Part shown: positions 42,401 to 55,500 of the stretch, in pieces
Position numbering within the stretch: position 1 is the first letter of the stretch
Layout: every line of letters starts with the position of its first letter
From: Apodospora peruviana
Lineage: Eukaryota > Ascomycota > Sordariomycetes > Sordariales > Lasiosphaeriaceae
Length of the DNA stretch: 64,000 nucleotides
Direction: 5' to 3'
Assembly: GCA_033439685.1 (NCBI GenBank)
Contig: JAUEDM010000001.1
Span: forward strand, 3,782,001 to 3,846,000
Program-made: the position numbers and the translations under genes
Notes under the pieces: generated by a model
What the model was told of the DNA's origin: nothing
Seen by the model: only the letters and a program-made list of their open reading frames with translations
The model's database searches: none

Positions 42401-44919
42401 AAGATTGGTCAAGATGTCACGTTGCTCATTCTTGAACTCTTGAGTGTAAAAATACTTTGCGTTGTGCTCAATATTCCTGAACCTTTCGAAGCTCTGGGTA
42501 TTTTTGTTTGCTGCCCAGGGGGAAATGTGTGCGCGTTCAGGCATGACAGCGCCTGTTAGAACACACTTTCAATGTTCTCTTTTCGTAGTTCCCGCTTGGT
42601 TATGGGAGGATATCATCAAACCAGGGTAAAAGCGCTCATCCGGTCTGACATAGTCTGTATCGTCCGCATTACATGGCAGAGCAGACGTGCTACTCCACCA
42701 GCAACAGTTAGACGCGGGGTGGACAGGAGCAAGCGATTTCCTAAAAAGTCTGCGGAAAGCCCTTGTCGTTCTACTCGTTTAATAGACTCGCTAGACACAT
42801 TAAATAGGGCGCGGATGTCGATGAGCGTAAGTACAGGTGAAATCGGCCCAAAGGCCAGTGAGCGACAACATCTTGATCTGGTATCAACGCGCGGCTAACA
42901 AGGCTGGAGCCAATCAAGCGCCAAGGAATCCGCCGAGCAAAAAGGGGCATGAAACTGTATAAATTCAACCAACATGTGGCATTTATGAAAGAGCTAGTGA
43001 AGGGCAGTGTGATCCGATCATGGTCTGATTGAATGCTAACAAGGAATCACGATTCACAGAGAGAAATTCAATCACAGGCAAGAGGGGGCAATTAGGGACA
43101 GACGGGACGCCAGGCTACGAATCGGACTCTAGTGAATTATACTGCAGGGTAACGACTGATCATTATTCTTCTATAAAGAAAAAGAGAAAGGCGCTAGGTA
43201 TAGTAGTGACAACCTAACCTTAGCTCTCGTGACAATGGTCAGTATCTAGACAAGGCTTGGATGGTGATAGCCTGATAGGCAATGATAAAAAGCACGTAAT
43301 GAACGTAGACGTTCGGGATGACGAGAAGAACCAAAGTGAGGTAATTAGGTAAGGTACCTACCTATCCACTTGCTACCAACAGCAAGGACGTCTTCAGAGT
43401 TGGAGTTCACCTTTTCTTTCCTTCTCTGTGTGATATAAAGTGTCTTGGCTGCTTAAAGACGTGTTCATCGGTTCGTCTCTAAACACGTCTGTAAGCCGAG
43501 AACCCACAGCCTTCTTCTCGGTCGATACTCTTGAAGATTCACAAAGGTACCATACTGGAAGTCCGTGGCGGATTCGGAACGAATCCATCTGCTTGAAGCC
43601 GCGCTATGCCTTGTTTATGGTATTGTCCTGTCAACGGCATTTGCGCGACGTTATTCCAACAACTATTGTCACATTAGTTTATTGATATCATCAGGGTAGC
43701 TTCAACGCAGGAATATGACAAGCGACGTTCAAATTATAAAGCTCAACGCCTGATGACGCAGTCCGTAATTATCCAGCATCGCAAACTCCCTCGGCCACAT
43801 AGATACTAGCCATCTCTGCAGTGCCATTCAACACATCCCACTCATATCCAAGTTCCAGTCGTCTCTGCAGGGACTTTTAACCTATCCCATTCATATCCAA
43901 ATTCCCCAACCCGATCCTGATGTATGATTGTAATAACGCCTTACTCCCAGGACTCCAGCGCCTTACTCCGATATTTCCGCCTTATCGTCACTTTCTTCCT
44001 CATCCGGGATACCTCTCATTTTTGAGTAAGGTTCCATGGTTGGCACAACGATCAAACCTGGTAACGCCAGCCCAGCACCGCCGTCCTCTATGTTAGCACT
44101 TATGCAAAGCATACAAGTTGAACTTACAACTACAAAGAAGACAGACTCAGTTGAGCAGTGAAGCGCAAAACAACGAGGATACGAGACCACAAACAGTAGG
44201 CAAAAGCACGAGTAGAACACAGCAAACACTGGGCAAAAGACACCAAGCAACTTGCAAGTTGAAGCAAGCAAATTGTAAAAGACCATCGCGAGGAAATAAG
44301 AGTGAATGTCATTGTCAATACCAACCCCAGAGAATCCGCTCGCCTTCTTTTCCACCATCAATCCCAAAGAATCTTTGAAGATATCCTTGAGCCATTCGAT
44401 ACGAGGAGATTTCTGCTTCGCTTTTGAACGTTCCGAGCCGAGAAAAGACCAGAGCATCCGAGGCACGACAGGTAGGTACGAATCAGAAGGGAATAAAAGC
44501 CCGATGAAAGATAAAGAAAATGAAAACAAAAAGAAAGATCTTCAACCATCCCGTCATCCATTTTTCCGATTCTCATGCCCCGTCTGCTGGTTAAAGAGTT
44601 CATATCATGCGAGAAGGCGCTAGTAAAAAGAAGTAGTCGGGAACTTGATTACCAGGCGACGCCGAGCAATGCCCAAAGACAAAGCAGGTTCTGATGGTTA
44701 AGATGAAGACCGAAAAGGAACTGTGGGTGCGGGGATAAGTTCATGGATGATGGGAAAAAATGTTAAGACGCTTTTGAAAACTCGTCCGTGATGACGCCAA
44801 ACGCCATGCGATGATCGTATCGAGGAAAGTTACTGTAACGATGTTGTCAGTCAGGAGAGGAACCGAGACGGAATGAAATAGTCGATTGGGCGCTCTTCAG
44901 AGTCCATGCAGCCGTAACT
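42401..44919. other. No supported gene; one minus-strand exon-like trace
   Basis: On the minus strand, the frame 44529-43963 (188 codons) is interrupted in composition by a very hydrophobic middle. Within it a GTAAGT donor at 44127, GCTAAC branch and ATAG acceptor at 44088 would define a 40-nt intron, short for fungi. The first and last parts look hydrophilic and protein-like. I recognise no family, and plus-strand frames are equally open (44306-44623), so no gene is called. Confidence 0.35.
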
Positions 44920-46541
44920 TTAGAGCTGCGATGTTGACTCTTCGCCCTCTGGCTTCCGGCCATCCTGACCACCCACACGTGGAGTTTTGTGTGACTGGTA
45001 CGGGTGATAGCGGAAACGCGGGCCTGTAGGAGTACCCGAGGAGGCGCTTTTGGAAGCGCTCCTGGGGGGAACAATGGATGCTGGTGTTCCAGTGGGCGGG
45101 GTGGAAGTGCCGGTGGTAGGTCTTACCTGCATTCCACCGGGAGGAGGACCCTGAGAAGGATTAGCCCCATAGTGCTGAGGTCCATAAGGACCACCAGGAC
45201 CACCCGCGTGAGGCGGCATGGCAGTGCCCATGTAATGCGGGGGAGGAGGAGCAGGACGATAGGGGGTACCGACCCCTGAGTTGTTTTGGGACCGACCCCA
45301 AGATAGGCGGACCCTGGAGTTTCCAATTGGATAACCCTGCATTTGGTTGATTGCCATCTCAGCGGCGTGGCGGTGGACAAACTGGACGAAACCACAGCCC
45401 TTTCCGGGGGGGATCTTGACGTAGGTGATTTCGCCAAATCCTTGGAAGAACGAACGCAGCTCGTCCTCAGTGACGTAACCAGAGAGGCCTCCCACAAAAA
45501 CAGTCGTATTGTTAGGGTCGGTAAACTGGTTCATCGGCTGCATCGGGTTGAACGGTTGCTGGTTGAAGTACTGAGGCATGCCCCAGCCGACAGGTCCAGC
45601 GGGATGGCCAGGGACTGGCGGAACCATCTGGTTGCCATTGTGTCCATGGCCGTACTGATGAGATCTGTGTATAGTCAGTAAACTGTCGTGCATCACCTGT
45701 GGACCACAACATACCTGGTCTTGGGAGTAGCGGTGGAGATGCGCATGGGGCGATTGCCGCAGTACACGCCTTGCATCTCGTTCAGAGCCCGCTGCTGGTC
45801 CTGTTCGTCGCTGAAGCGAACAAAGCCATAGCCACGCGACTGCCCGGTCATAGCATCCGTCATGATCTTCGCCGACTTGCACGACGGGAAGCGAGATTGG
45901 AAGAGTGAGACCAGGACGAATTCGTTGACTTCCGGGCCCAAGTCACCGACGAAGATGCTATACTCGGGACCACGATCATCGCTGCAAGAGCTGTCAGTCC
46001 TAACTCAACAGTTTTCATCAAATGGAATTGAACGTACCGGCGATCAACAAGTCCACCACCTGAAGCCCAGTTAAGCTTAAACACGCGGGAGGAGTTGTTC
46101 ACAGGCGAGCCATTGAGACCCAGCGCCTTCTGGGCGGCGTCCGGGGTGTTGAATTCGATGAAGCAATAGCCGGCGTTGCTAAAAAAAAATGTATTAGTCA
46201 TCCGCACAAACCAGTTCTGAATAGAGTGCAAGGGCATACCCCGAGCTGCGGTCACGAATGACCTTGACCTGAACGGCCTCGCCAAGGGTGGTTTGAAACA
46301 GATTCTTAATGAAGTTCTCGTCCATCCATCCCTCCATTTCACCCATCCTGCGAATCGAGTCAGTTATGATCTTATGTGCGTTTGAAGCACTAGTGGGCAA
46401 CCCAACTCACCAGAGCGTTTTGGCAGCCTCGTTGTTCGAGGGCATTGGCGCCGGAGGGGGGAAGTTGCCCTCACCGGAGCCATTCATGTTCGGGCCGATA
46501 TTGCCGGCGCCGGGGGGTCCTTGGGCAGGATAGTCGGCCAT
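44920..46541 (-). CDS. Three-RRM RNA-binding protein, Nam8/Csx1 (TRNAU1AP-like) family
   Basis: Five exons (46541-46411, 46347-46240, 46178-46038, 45981-45715, 45664-44920) join in frame to 463 residues. Introns are 50-63 nt with GTGAGT, GTATGC, GTACGT and GTATGT donors. Three RRMs are visible by their RNP motifs: RRM1 with LWMGEM (43-48) and GYCFIEF (83-89), RRM2 with IFVGDL (136-141) and RGYGFVRF (176-183), and RRM3 with VFVGGL (271-276) and GCGFVQF (305-311). A Gly/Pro/Asn-rich linker lies before RRM3, and the C-terminal tail is Pro/Gly/Ser/Thr-rich. This architecture and the WMGEMEGWMDE start of RRM1 match the Nam8 (U1 snRNP, meiotic splicing) / Csx1 (stress mRNA stability) family, so a nuclear or cytoplasmic mRNA role is inferred. 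The start Met follows from the only upstream in-frame ATG before RRM1. Confidence 0.92.
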
Positions 46542-49500
46542 TGTGACTGCTTAAATGTTAGCCAAGTCCGGTCAAGCAGCGCAGGTGATGCGAGAGCTCG
46601 GGCAGAACTCGTGTAGTACGCGGGATTCAAAGTTACGAGGAGAATGAGGGCACATGTCATTTGCTGGGAAACTCAGATATACCTCGCTAGGAGATTCACA
46701 TGAATCTTGCTGGGCAAGACACCGACAACCAAGTGTGGCCGCCACTGCGAGCAGAAGAATAAACGGGAACGCAATGGGTGAAGTGACTGGTGGGAATGGA
46801 AAAGGATGGAGTGGATAGTGATGTGGAATGCTCGAGCTTTGTTGTCTAGAGCGTCATGAGGGTTGTGAGGTGCTAACCGCGTGTGTGGCTCAAAGTGGTG
46901 ATGTGTGTGGTGGTGCTGTGCAAAGGCGAGGGTGGAAGTAATGTTGGTGCAAAGGGGAGGGTGAACGTAATGTTGGGGTTTTTGTATGAGAGTGAGGTCC
47001 GGGGAAGTGGGAAACAAGACAAGTGGGGCGGCAAATGGGGAGATCCGGACAGAGCTGGTGTCACAGTGCTAGGGCAGCTAACAACTCACCGGATTTTTTG
47101 CTAAGTATTGAAAAGAGGAGCGATCTAAGCGAACTTGTTAGTTAGAAACGGTTTAGAAAGCTGACGCATTCTGAGAGCGAGGTGGCAGAATTCAGGACGG
47201 GGCAAAGGACCGACAGGGGTCTGAAATATATGGGGATTGATGTTAGGCAGTTCTGACACCAAGCACAAGCTCAGAAAAGGTTCAGGACGGCGTTGGCCAC
47301 TCAGCCTTGTATTCTCTCATCCCCATAGCTGGAGAGTTTGGTAGATGATACCCGTCCAAGTTGTCTCGTGAATATGGGCGCGGAAAAGTAAGGGATAAGT
47401 TGTCTGATGAAGGGAGTAGAAGTAGGGGTTTACATGTGCAGCCAAGCCTGACACTTTCAGCAGCCATCATCTGGGTAGACATATTTATGACAAGAAAATG
47501 TGAGATATGACAGATCAACTGGTGTTGTGCGTGTGTGCTCCACAACATACGGTGCGGATGCTTTTCATCCGGCCAAGTGATGAGAAGTTGCCAGTCATAG
47601 TTAGAAGATGTGCAAGGAGGCTCTATTCCACCATGTTGTGCCAGATCACGATATCGTGTTTACCCATTTGACTTGGCTGTGGCAAAAATGTCGCCAGCGC
47701 GGGAAAGGGGTCATGAAAGGGACCGAACCTAACTTACCGTTGGTCAAAAACTAGGTGAAGCAACCGCGCCTTAACAACCGACTCGCAAACGCCGAACTTT
47801 TCGCCTTCACGCCTGGAAATTAAAGGTCCCAAATAGGAGTTGACGTTGTGTGCGTCGTGAGAGACCGAAAGAAGACAAGGTTCGTGAACTAGATGCTCGA
47901 GAATGATGCGAATTGAGGCGTGAGGGGTTTGATCAACGTTCAAGGTCGATGCCGCTCCAAAAGTATTCAGGGTGGGATCGAGATTTGAAGGTATTGCTGG
48001 ACACCTCCAATAGATGAAAGTCTATTTGGATCAAACGTTAGCTGTCGATACCGTTTATGGGCCACTTGGCGGAATCTGCAAGTAATCGTGAACACAGAAG
48101 TTTGAAGTTCCAAGGACGCGGGCAGGCTGCTGGCACGAAAGATCACTCCCGAAGTTCGCTTGTACGGGCCAGAGGTCCGAAAAAGACGGCTTCGATCCGC
48201 TCTGACTTTCCCAGCACCCAGATCCAGTTCCCTCATTTCCACTGTTTGCGCACAGAACGTGATGTTGTCCTGCTCTAGCTAGAACTCCGAGTGTCCAGGT
48301 CTCAGACGGAAGGTCTAAACCCAGATTCGCAGCACGCAGGCCCAGCCACAACGATTATCCTCATAGTGATCGTGTCCACAGCGAGACAAACGATAGCAAT
48401 GCGGGAACTAGCCAGCATCGATCCTGGCCGGAAAATTTTTTCGTGGGGTTTCTTGCAGGATGTATCGACCAGTGCCCTGTTCCATTGGGAGAACTAGCCC
48501 GGCCTCGTGAAAATCGGGTTGTTGAACAGGTGAGGACGTTTGGTGCGATGCTTTGAACAGTTCGGATCGAGGGACGAGAGCTGATTCGCGAGCTGGCGCA
48601 TTACTGATGCATCCTGCGCTCGCTAGGCAATGCTGAACACAAGCAAGCTGCGCAGTGACTTTTGACAGATCTGCAGCCAGACGTGGTCCTCCAGTCTCGG
48701 GACTCGACCGCCTTTTAAGCGCTTTGCAAATCCAACTCTCTTTCCCGGTCCCGAGCGGTGATCCTTGACCTTCGAAGTCAACTCTCTTTGCGAGCATTGA
48801 CTTCTCGGTCCTGAAGAGCTTGTGCAATGCACCAGACTAGCACCATATCTTTCCAGATTCGTTTGGATAGATCAATCCGCCCCGCCCAACAAAATCCAGG
48901 CCCAGACCTTCGTCTCGTTCTGACCCAGCAGCTTCGTCTTCCAGCATCCCATTGTCCCTTTTCCCGAGAATTTGTTTGGTTTCGTCGAGGTCAGGGGATC
49001 GCCGAGGCGGCTTGCGATGAGCCTATCTGTTCCTGGCTGAACCTAAAGACCGAAGGCACAGGCAAGTGGCAGGCTAGGCCGGACTCGAGCGGATGAACTC
49101 CCTTCGTTATGACTCGCGTTATGCCCATTATACCGTCCATCTTCGGTGTTCAAGAGTGCGCGGGAAGCTGGCGTACAGTATGCGATCGGCTCGGTTGGAA
49201 TGTACCTGACCCGAAGGAACCGGAGGTCGCCAAGCTGGGCCGAGGGAGCATGGTTGTTGACAACGCTGACGGAGGTCGCAAGGTCGTTCATGAAAAGTCG
49301 GCCCGGAGATGCGAGGTAAAGACACGGGAGGGATGGAAGAGAGACTTGAACAGAGAGTAGACATTGCACCGAAACTTACTATCAGGAGGACCGGACTAAA
49401 AGCACAAATCCTATGATGGCTTCCGAAACCTGCTCGAACTCTGCACGAAAGCAGTTAAGGACTGACGACTGAGACAGCGGACGAAGGATAACGTCAGTTG

Positions 49501-52500
49501 CTAAGGATCGCGTAATGGGTAGAGGATTTCAAACGTACGAAAGCGCGCAGAATTATCGATCTCGATGCTGTTCGGTAGGAGGGGGTTGAGAGGTCGACGG
49601 ACGACGGTCGAGCTAGCTGTCGAGATGGAAGAGGATTCACACAAATGGACGCGGTGTCAAGAGGGAAGCCACGCACGCGAAGGCTTCGCTTGAAAGGATG
49701 AATGTCTGAACTCGGTTGCAGGACAGATAGAAAGAGAGAAAAAGTCAGGCACAAAGCAGACGAGGGGGAGGGGGGGTGAAGAAGAAAAAGAAAGCGAGAC
49801 TCAAGGGCAGGTGGAGTGTGCGCGAAGTAGTGAGCAGAGTGGAAAAGTAAAAACTGGGAAGGCGCCCGAGGACATGTACACCTGGGGCACTTTGGTGGTG
49901 GCCGCCCAGGGGAGAATTTGCCTGGACAAGGAGTGGATTGGTGGACTGGTGGGGAAAGTCCAAGCCCAAGGCCCCGAGCTTGGAGCCGGCGCAAGCATCG
50001 CGTCAGTCATCACTGATCCGTCCGTCAGTCTGTCAGACTCCAGCTCGCTCAAGTACACCACGGGCAGGACAGAGTACACAGAGTACCTTTTTCACACCTA
50101 CGGATTACACCCAGCAAGAACAAACAAAGCAGCGGTGCAACACCGATGTCATGTCATGACTGAAATCTAATTATCTATTAACCTGACTCATTGTACGGCC
50201 AAGCCACAATTTGGAGGGCAAACACTCTGAGCCGTCAGCCAGTCTCCCCCCCGAACCTATCTCAACACTGGGGCTGTCAACATCAGTCCTCGTCACCACT
50301 CGACGATGGCGGCGTCGGAAAGAGGAGTTTGGGGTTGAAGAGCTGCCAAACGAGTCGATACTGCAGCGGAGAAGCTTGACTCGGCAGTCAAGCTCTCCAT
50401 TATTCTTCTCGTTCCTCGGCTCCGCTTGCTCAACCGAAGGCGCAAGCCGTCCGTTCAGCAAAGTCTCTCGTTTGCGCGTCTTTTTAAAAGCTCCTCTGTT
50501 GGTCTTTAGGTTTGGATTGGGTCGTGATGGAGAGTCGCGCTGCAAAGAATATTTCACGGAGTGGGGAAGGAGGGCACAAGGTGTCAAGGAAAGAGCACGA
50601 GGAAATTTGGAAATTGTCGCTCGTGGTGTGGACCTGAGGACTTGAAGGGTCTTGCCGTCGTCAAGTCTGGGAGGAAGTCACTGGGAGCCTTTGCCCTTCA
50701 AACAGTGCAGTCGCGAGGAGGAGTGTGATTAGGAAGGTACCGACGTCGCTGCCAGACCAGCGCCCCACCCCCAAATGCCGCAAACGAACGCACTTTCTGA
50801 ACCTCGGAGAGCGTATGGTCCTAATATTCAGGTTCGTACTAAGCTTGTAAGTTCCTTCCACTTTCAATACCGTATCAATCCATGAATCGGGACTTCCGTC
50901 GCTCCCGTCCGGAGTTTGGGACCGGGGTTCTTTTGGCGGGCAGCGGGTGCTCTTCAGAGCCTGCCTGCCTGGTTCCACATGCTGAACTGAGATTCCAATT
51001 GCACTCAACACAACCTGAGTATGACGGGGCAGCCCTTTTTGGCAACGAAAGACACATTTTGTGCCCAGGAGGATGGCCTGTTTGGGTAACCTTCTGCATT
51101 AAATTGTGCCAGCGTGGGCGAGGTCTGACGGGAGTTTGTTTTGTTTCTCCAAATTCATTCCCCTACAGGCATCAGCTTCATCCGACGACCGACGCCCCCC
51201 CACCTGTCCACAGTCAACGGAGGGACCGGGGTTTTGCTGCTTTGCGCGGCCCGGCTCATCAGCAGGGCAAGGGAAAGGGGATTTTCAGCATAATGGTGAG
51301 TTAGTATGATTAAGGTACAATGCATTTAGGTACAGCTTATTTGGCCGTGAGGGCCGATCACCATCATTGTAACCTTCCCCAGATCCGGGCAAGTGGTCTT
51401 TTGGGGAGATCCCTTGCATTGAGTACCGTACCTCCGTACTCTCCCTATCTCCCGCAGGCCAGAGGGACCGGGTGAAGTGCAGCCGGTCGAAGGGAGAGCA
51501 GAGAGACCCGAGACAGACCAACTCTGTCATCACATCTCTGAATTGCATCTCTTTTGGGGTGCCTGAAATCGCAATTTGCTTTTCCCTTTCTCAGGAGTCA
51601 GGACTTGCAGTCCTGACCAGCCCCACAGACACAAAGAAGAGCCCTCTGTGTCTGCTGCGCACAACACGTCAGCGGGGATGCAGGTCGGACTCGTCGAACC
51701 CGTGCGGTGCACGGACTGGAAGCCCTAGTGTTGGCCCTAGAAGCTCTCGGGCTATCCACTTGCGCGCGAAGCTCCCTTCCATGTTCCCTTGTTCAACCTG
51801 ACGCGCCCACGGCGAGCTCCCGTCGCTCGGCTGAGAGCTCTCTCCCGGTCAATCATTTCATGCCGGGCCATGTTGTACTGTAAACGCGTCGTCTTCCACC
51901 AGATGTCTCAAAAAGAGAAGCATTATAACGATTACCGTGGTCCCAGCATCAGACATTCGAACAAGCAACAGACCTCGCCAATCTCTCGGCGCACCGATGC
52001 CGGGGTTTGCAGGGCGCAGTCCAGTACATGCAAGTCAACATTAAACAGTCCGCCTCCCTCGATCACCTGCATGGCCAGATGACGAATCAGACCGCCGAGC
52101 GTTGCCAGTTTGTGTGCCACCAAGAGGAAGGTCCCTTGGGCTGTTCACGATGCCAACGACAGAACAAAGTGTCTTTGCTCGGATTCCGTCGTTCCCATGA
52201 TTCCAACGTGCAAGCGATAATGGAAGTCAAAATCGATCCCGACCATTCCATTTAAATCCATCGGGAGTCAATATCCGCTCCACACTCAACGCTTACTTGG
52301 TTTCCCAGACCTCTGGAGCACGTGGGATCGACGGGACCACCGGACCCCTGTCCGCTCTCTAACCACCGCCAACGGTTTTATCAGACGAGACCTGAGCCGT
52401 CGCGACTAACACAACTTGGACATTTGGCGTAATATATACCTTACTGCACAAATGCTTTCTCATTCATACGGCATCTTCTGCTATATTGAACCCAGCCGGC

Positions 52501-55500
52501 CTCTTCGGGGTCTGTCAGCAATGGACAAAAAAACCAAGTAGTAAAAAGAATGAAGAAACTTTGATGGTCTCCATCAGCTGCCCACGAGTCAGACTAGACC
52601 CGCGACAGTCCCAACAACCTGACAACTTGGAATCTACAGTATGTACCTCGGAGGGGTGTGGCTGTATCAAGATCTCGAGCCATGATCCCTCCGCTCACAC
52701 TTCCTTCCATACCGATAAATCCGTTGAACCTTCTACACATCAGCAACATCCGTCGCGATATAAAGTCCACATCGCCCGTCTCTCTTGACGAATCTTAAAT
52801 CCGGCTCATGGTCTTGCTGAATAGTAAATAAATATTCTATCCTATAGAGAGTTCATTTCTCAAACATTTTTGTCAAAATCATGGCATCTGGTCCGCCTCC
52901 GCCCGCCCTTTAACCGACGGCGTGAGATTTGAATCTACGAAAGCCGACATCGACCACCATTATATATTCCAACTTTGGCATTCACAGCCGGCCGGCTTGG
53001 CTTGGCTTGGGTTACCGGGTTTTACAACACTCGACTCCGGACACCCAAGCTATCACGATATCCACATCGCTACCCGATGGACCGGGCGCTTTATCAACAT
53101 CTCCGCAGTTAAGACCTTGACATGTAAACTTCAACCCCATCTCCAGCGAACTTGCGGTACGGAGTTCGACTCGCGCCGATTTGATATAACCTTTAATGGT
53201 CCACCCACCACGGTGAGAAAACATAGCATTTTCAAAAGCCGCCCCGGGCATGGACGTGTTACCGGTAGTCCACGGTCCCAACAGACCTTCCCTTCTGCGG
53301 GGTTTTGCTCATGCTTTCATTGTTTGCCGATGAGAGCCCGCTTGTGTTTAAGTTGCAGTAGCGTACCAGAGTTTCTCGTCTCCTGCCTCCCATGCTGAGA
53401 AGGCAGGTGGGTGCCAAGTGGTGTCCTCCCGGGCCTCCCTCCTCGTCTGGCCCGTCTCGGCTCCTTTCTGCGGCTCGCCAAAGAGTCAATCTGCGTGACT
53501 GCCTAATAAGGGGCCCATTAAAGTGCACGCTTGAGAGGGAAGGGGCAAAAGGCAGAAGCAGAGGTGGGTCGTGCGTCGGAGAATTCTTCCTCGTAATCAT
53601 GGCTCGTCGCTTGCTGCTGCCGCCGCTGGCGGGCGTGATGGCTCAGGCAAGCACTCACCCGGTAAGCTGGAGATTTCTGCCCACCTCACCACTGCGGACG
53701 CAGGGTCCGCCTCTGTTCGTGTGATCGGAGTTTGGTGCAAAGTACCTACCGGTAGACCCGTAGACGACATCAAACTTCCCCGTCCTCGTGCTTGCTTGGT
53801 GAATTAATTCACTCACCCACTTCTAGCAAATGCGATCTACGACCCCGGGACCTCACTACGTACCGAGCGGGAGCAGCGGTCAGTGAAGTTCATCGACCAC
53901 TATCCACCAGTCACGAGCGCCAGCGTGTACTCCAGCAAACAAAGCGAGGAGATATGCTTTATAACGAGAACTGCGGACCCCCTCCCCAGTCCGCGCACCG
54001 TCTAGTGGATATGATACCAATAGCCGGTCCGGTAGAGTGGACATCCGGACGCTCTACTGATGCACAAACTTCATGCGTACCTGATACACATAGAAACTAT
54101 CACTGGGGCGCCCGCGGCTAGATCGGCGGCTAAGGCGAGCGAGAGATCGAGCACAGATAAACCCCGGTGGCGAAAGCCGAGTCTGGTATATGAACGAGCC
54201 CGCCTCCAGTGGTAGGGATGACGTCGAGTGATGACCAGGCCTACCACGGTGGAGCATACGTTTGGCGAGGTATCTATGATGGACCTGCGTCGGAAAGTCC
54301 TGGCCTGTCCTAATGCAAAAGTAAAAAATCTACATGGTTTCTGCGAGAAACGATTGGCTCACTGCCTGGACTTGAAACGTTGCTGAACTGGAGAGCACGA
54401 TCCCAGTTAATTCTCAAGAACCACGTGGGAGTTGAAGCATCTCTCTCTCGGCCTGTGCTTCGGCATCGGGATGGGTCGGTGATATATGCTTCTCCAGACC
54501 CAGATTCCTTCCATCATCAGCAGTAAAACGCCTCCCAACCTCTAGGAAATAGAATTTTCGGAACCAAAAGCATGGAGCTGTAAGGTTATATCCCGCAAAG
54601 CTCCGCAAGGAGAGCCGAAGGCATCAAGCACAGGACTGGGCAAGATCGGAGGACTCCAAGTTCCTGACGACAGAATCATGTTGACAAATATGCCCCGCTG
54701 AGTCTACCTACGAGATGGCGTTTCAGCCATCGTCTCCTCTTGGGTTTCCATCCACTCATAATATGTGCTTCAAATACCAGGAACATATCTCTCTATTGCG
54801 ATGCCTATCCAAGATCCAGGATATCAGGACGATCCCGCCTTGTTTCACAGATTCGTGGTTCGGCTCAAAGGCAGACAGGAATACGAGATATCTTGGAGCT
54901 ATTTTGTCTCTGCCTTCTCTCACAAGTGTGCCACCGTGGCTTTTTCATGTCTGTTCCTCATAAAGGCTGAACCTAAATCGCAAAGTCCGCAAACTGGCCA
55001 GTTTGTGTTCATATTACTTCCTTTTGCGTCTTTGATTTTTCAGCCATATAGCCTGCGGCTCACCCGTCGCATGCAGTCCCAAGCACATAATAACACTCGG
55101 GAATTATTCCCACAGGCTCTTTACCGTCCCAGCCGCCATCTGGTTACCCGGTCAATGGAGGCTTAACAAACCCAGCGGTTTGTATATCTCGCAACGACGG
55201 CATTGATTCTCAAACAATCTCCCCCACCATCGACCAAACATTGACTCAATCAACCCATCGCGCCGAGTCGGGTATAGAAGGTTATGGAAGGAGCGGGAGA
55301 ATATCAAGGCATGAATGAGCAACGGCGATCATCACGAGCAAGGTCCGGGTGTTGATGTATTTCAGTCTTTGCGAAAATCTGGCGCGCTCCGAGCCGAATA
55401 TTCTGCCTTTGGGAATGATTTTCGAATGTGAAACCGCACCGCTTTCCGACCCGTCGGGTGCATGGCATTGGACCAACCAATCTGCAAAATGGAAGGGACG

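Noticed and set aside
49494..49994. 166-codon minus-strand open frame
   Set aside because: Low-complexity Ser/Pro/Phe-rich translation of an AG-rich plus strand; no domain or splice partner.
53820..54020. Plus-strand frame of about 65 codons without stops, protein-like composition
   Set aside because: A run this long is expected by chance in several places, and its continuation is full of stops; no homology recognised.
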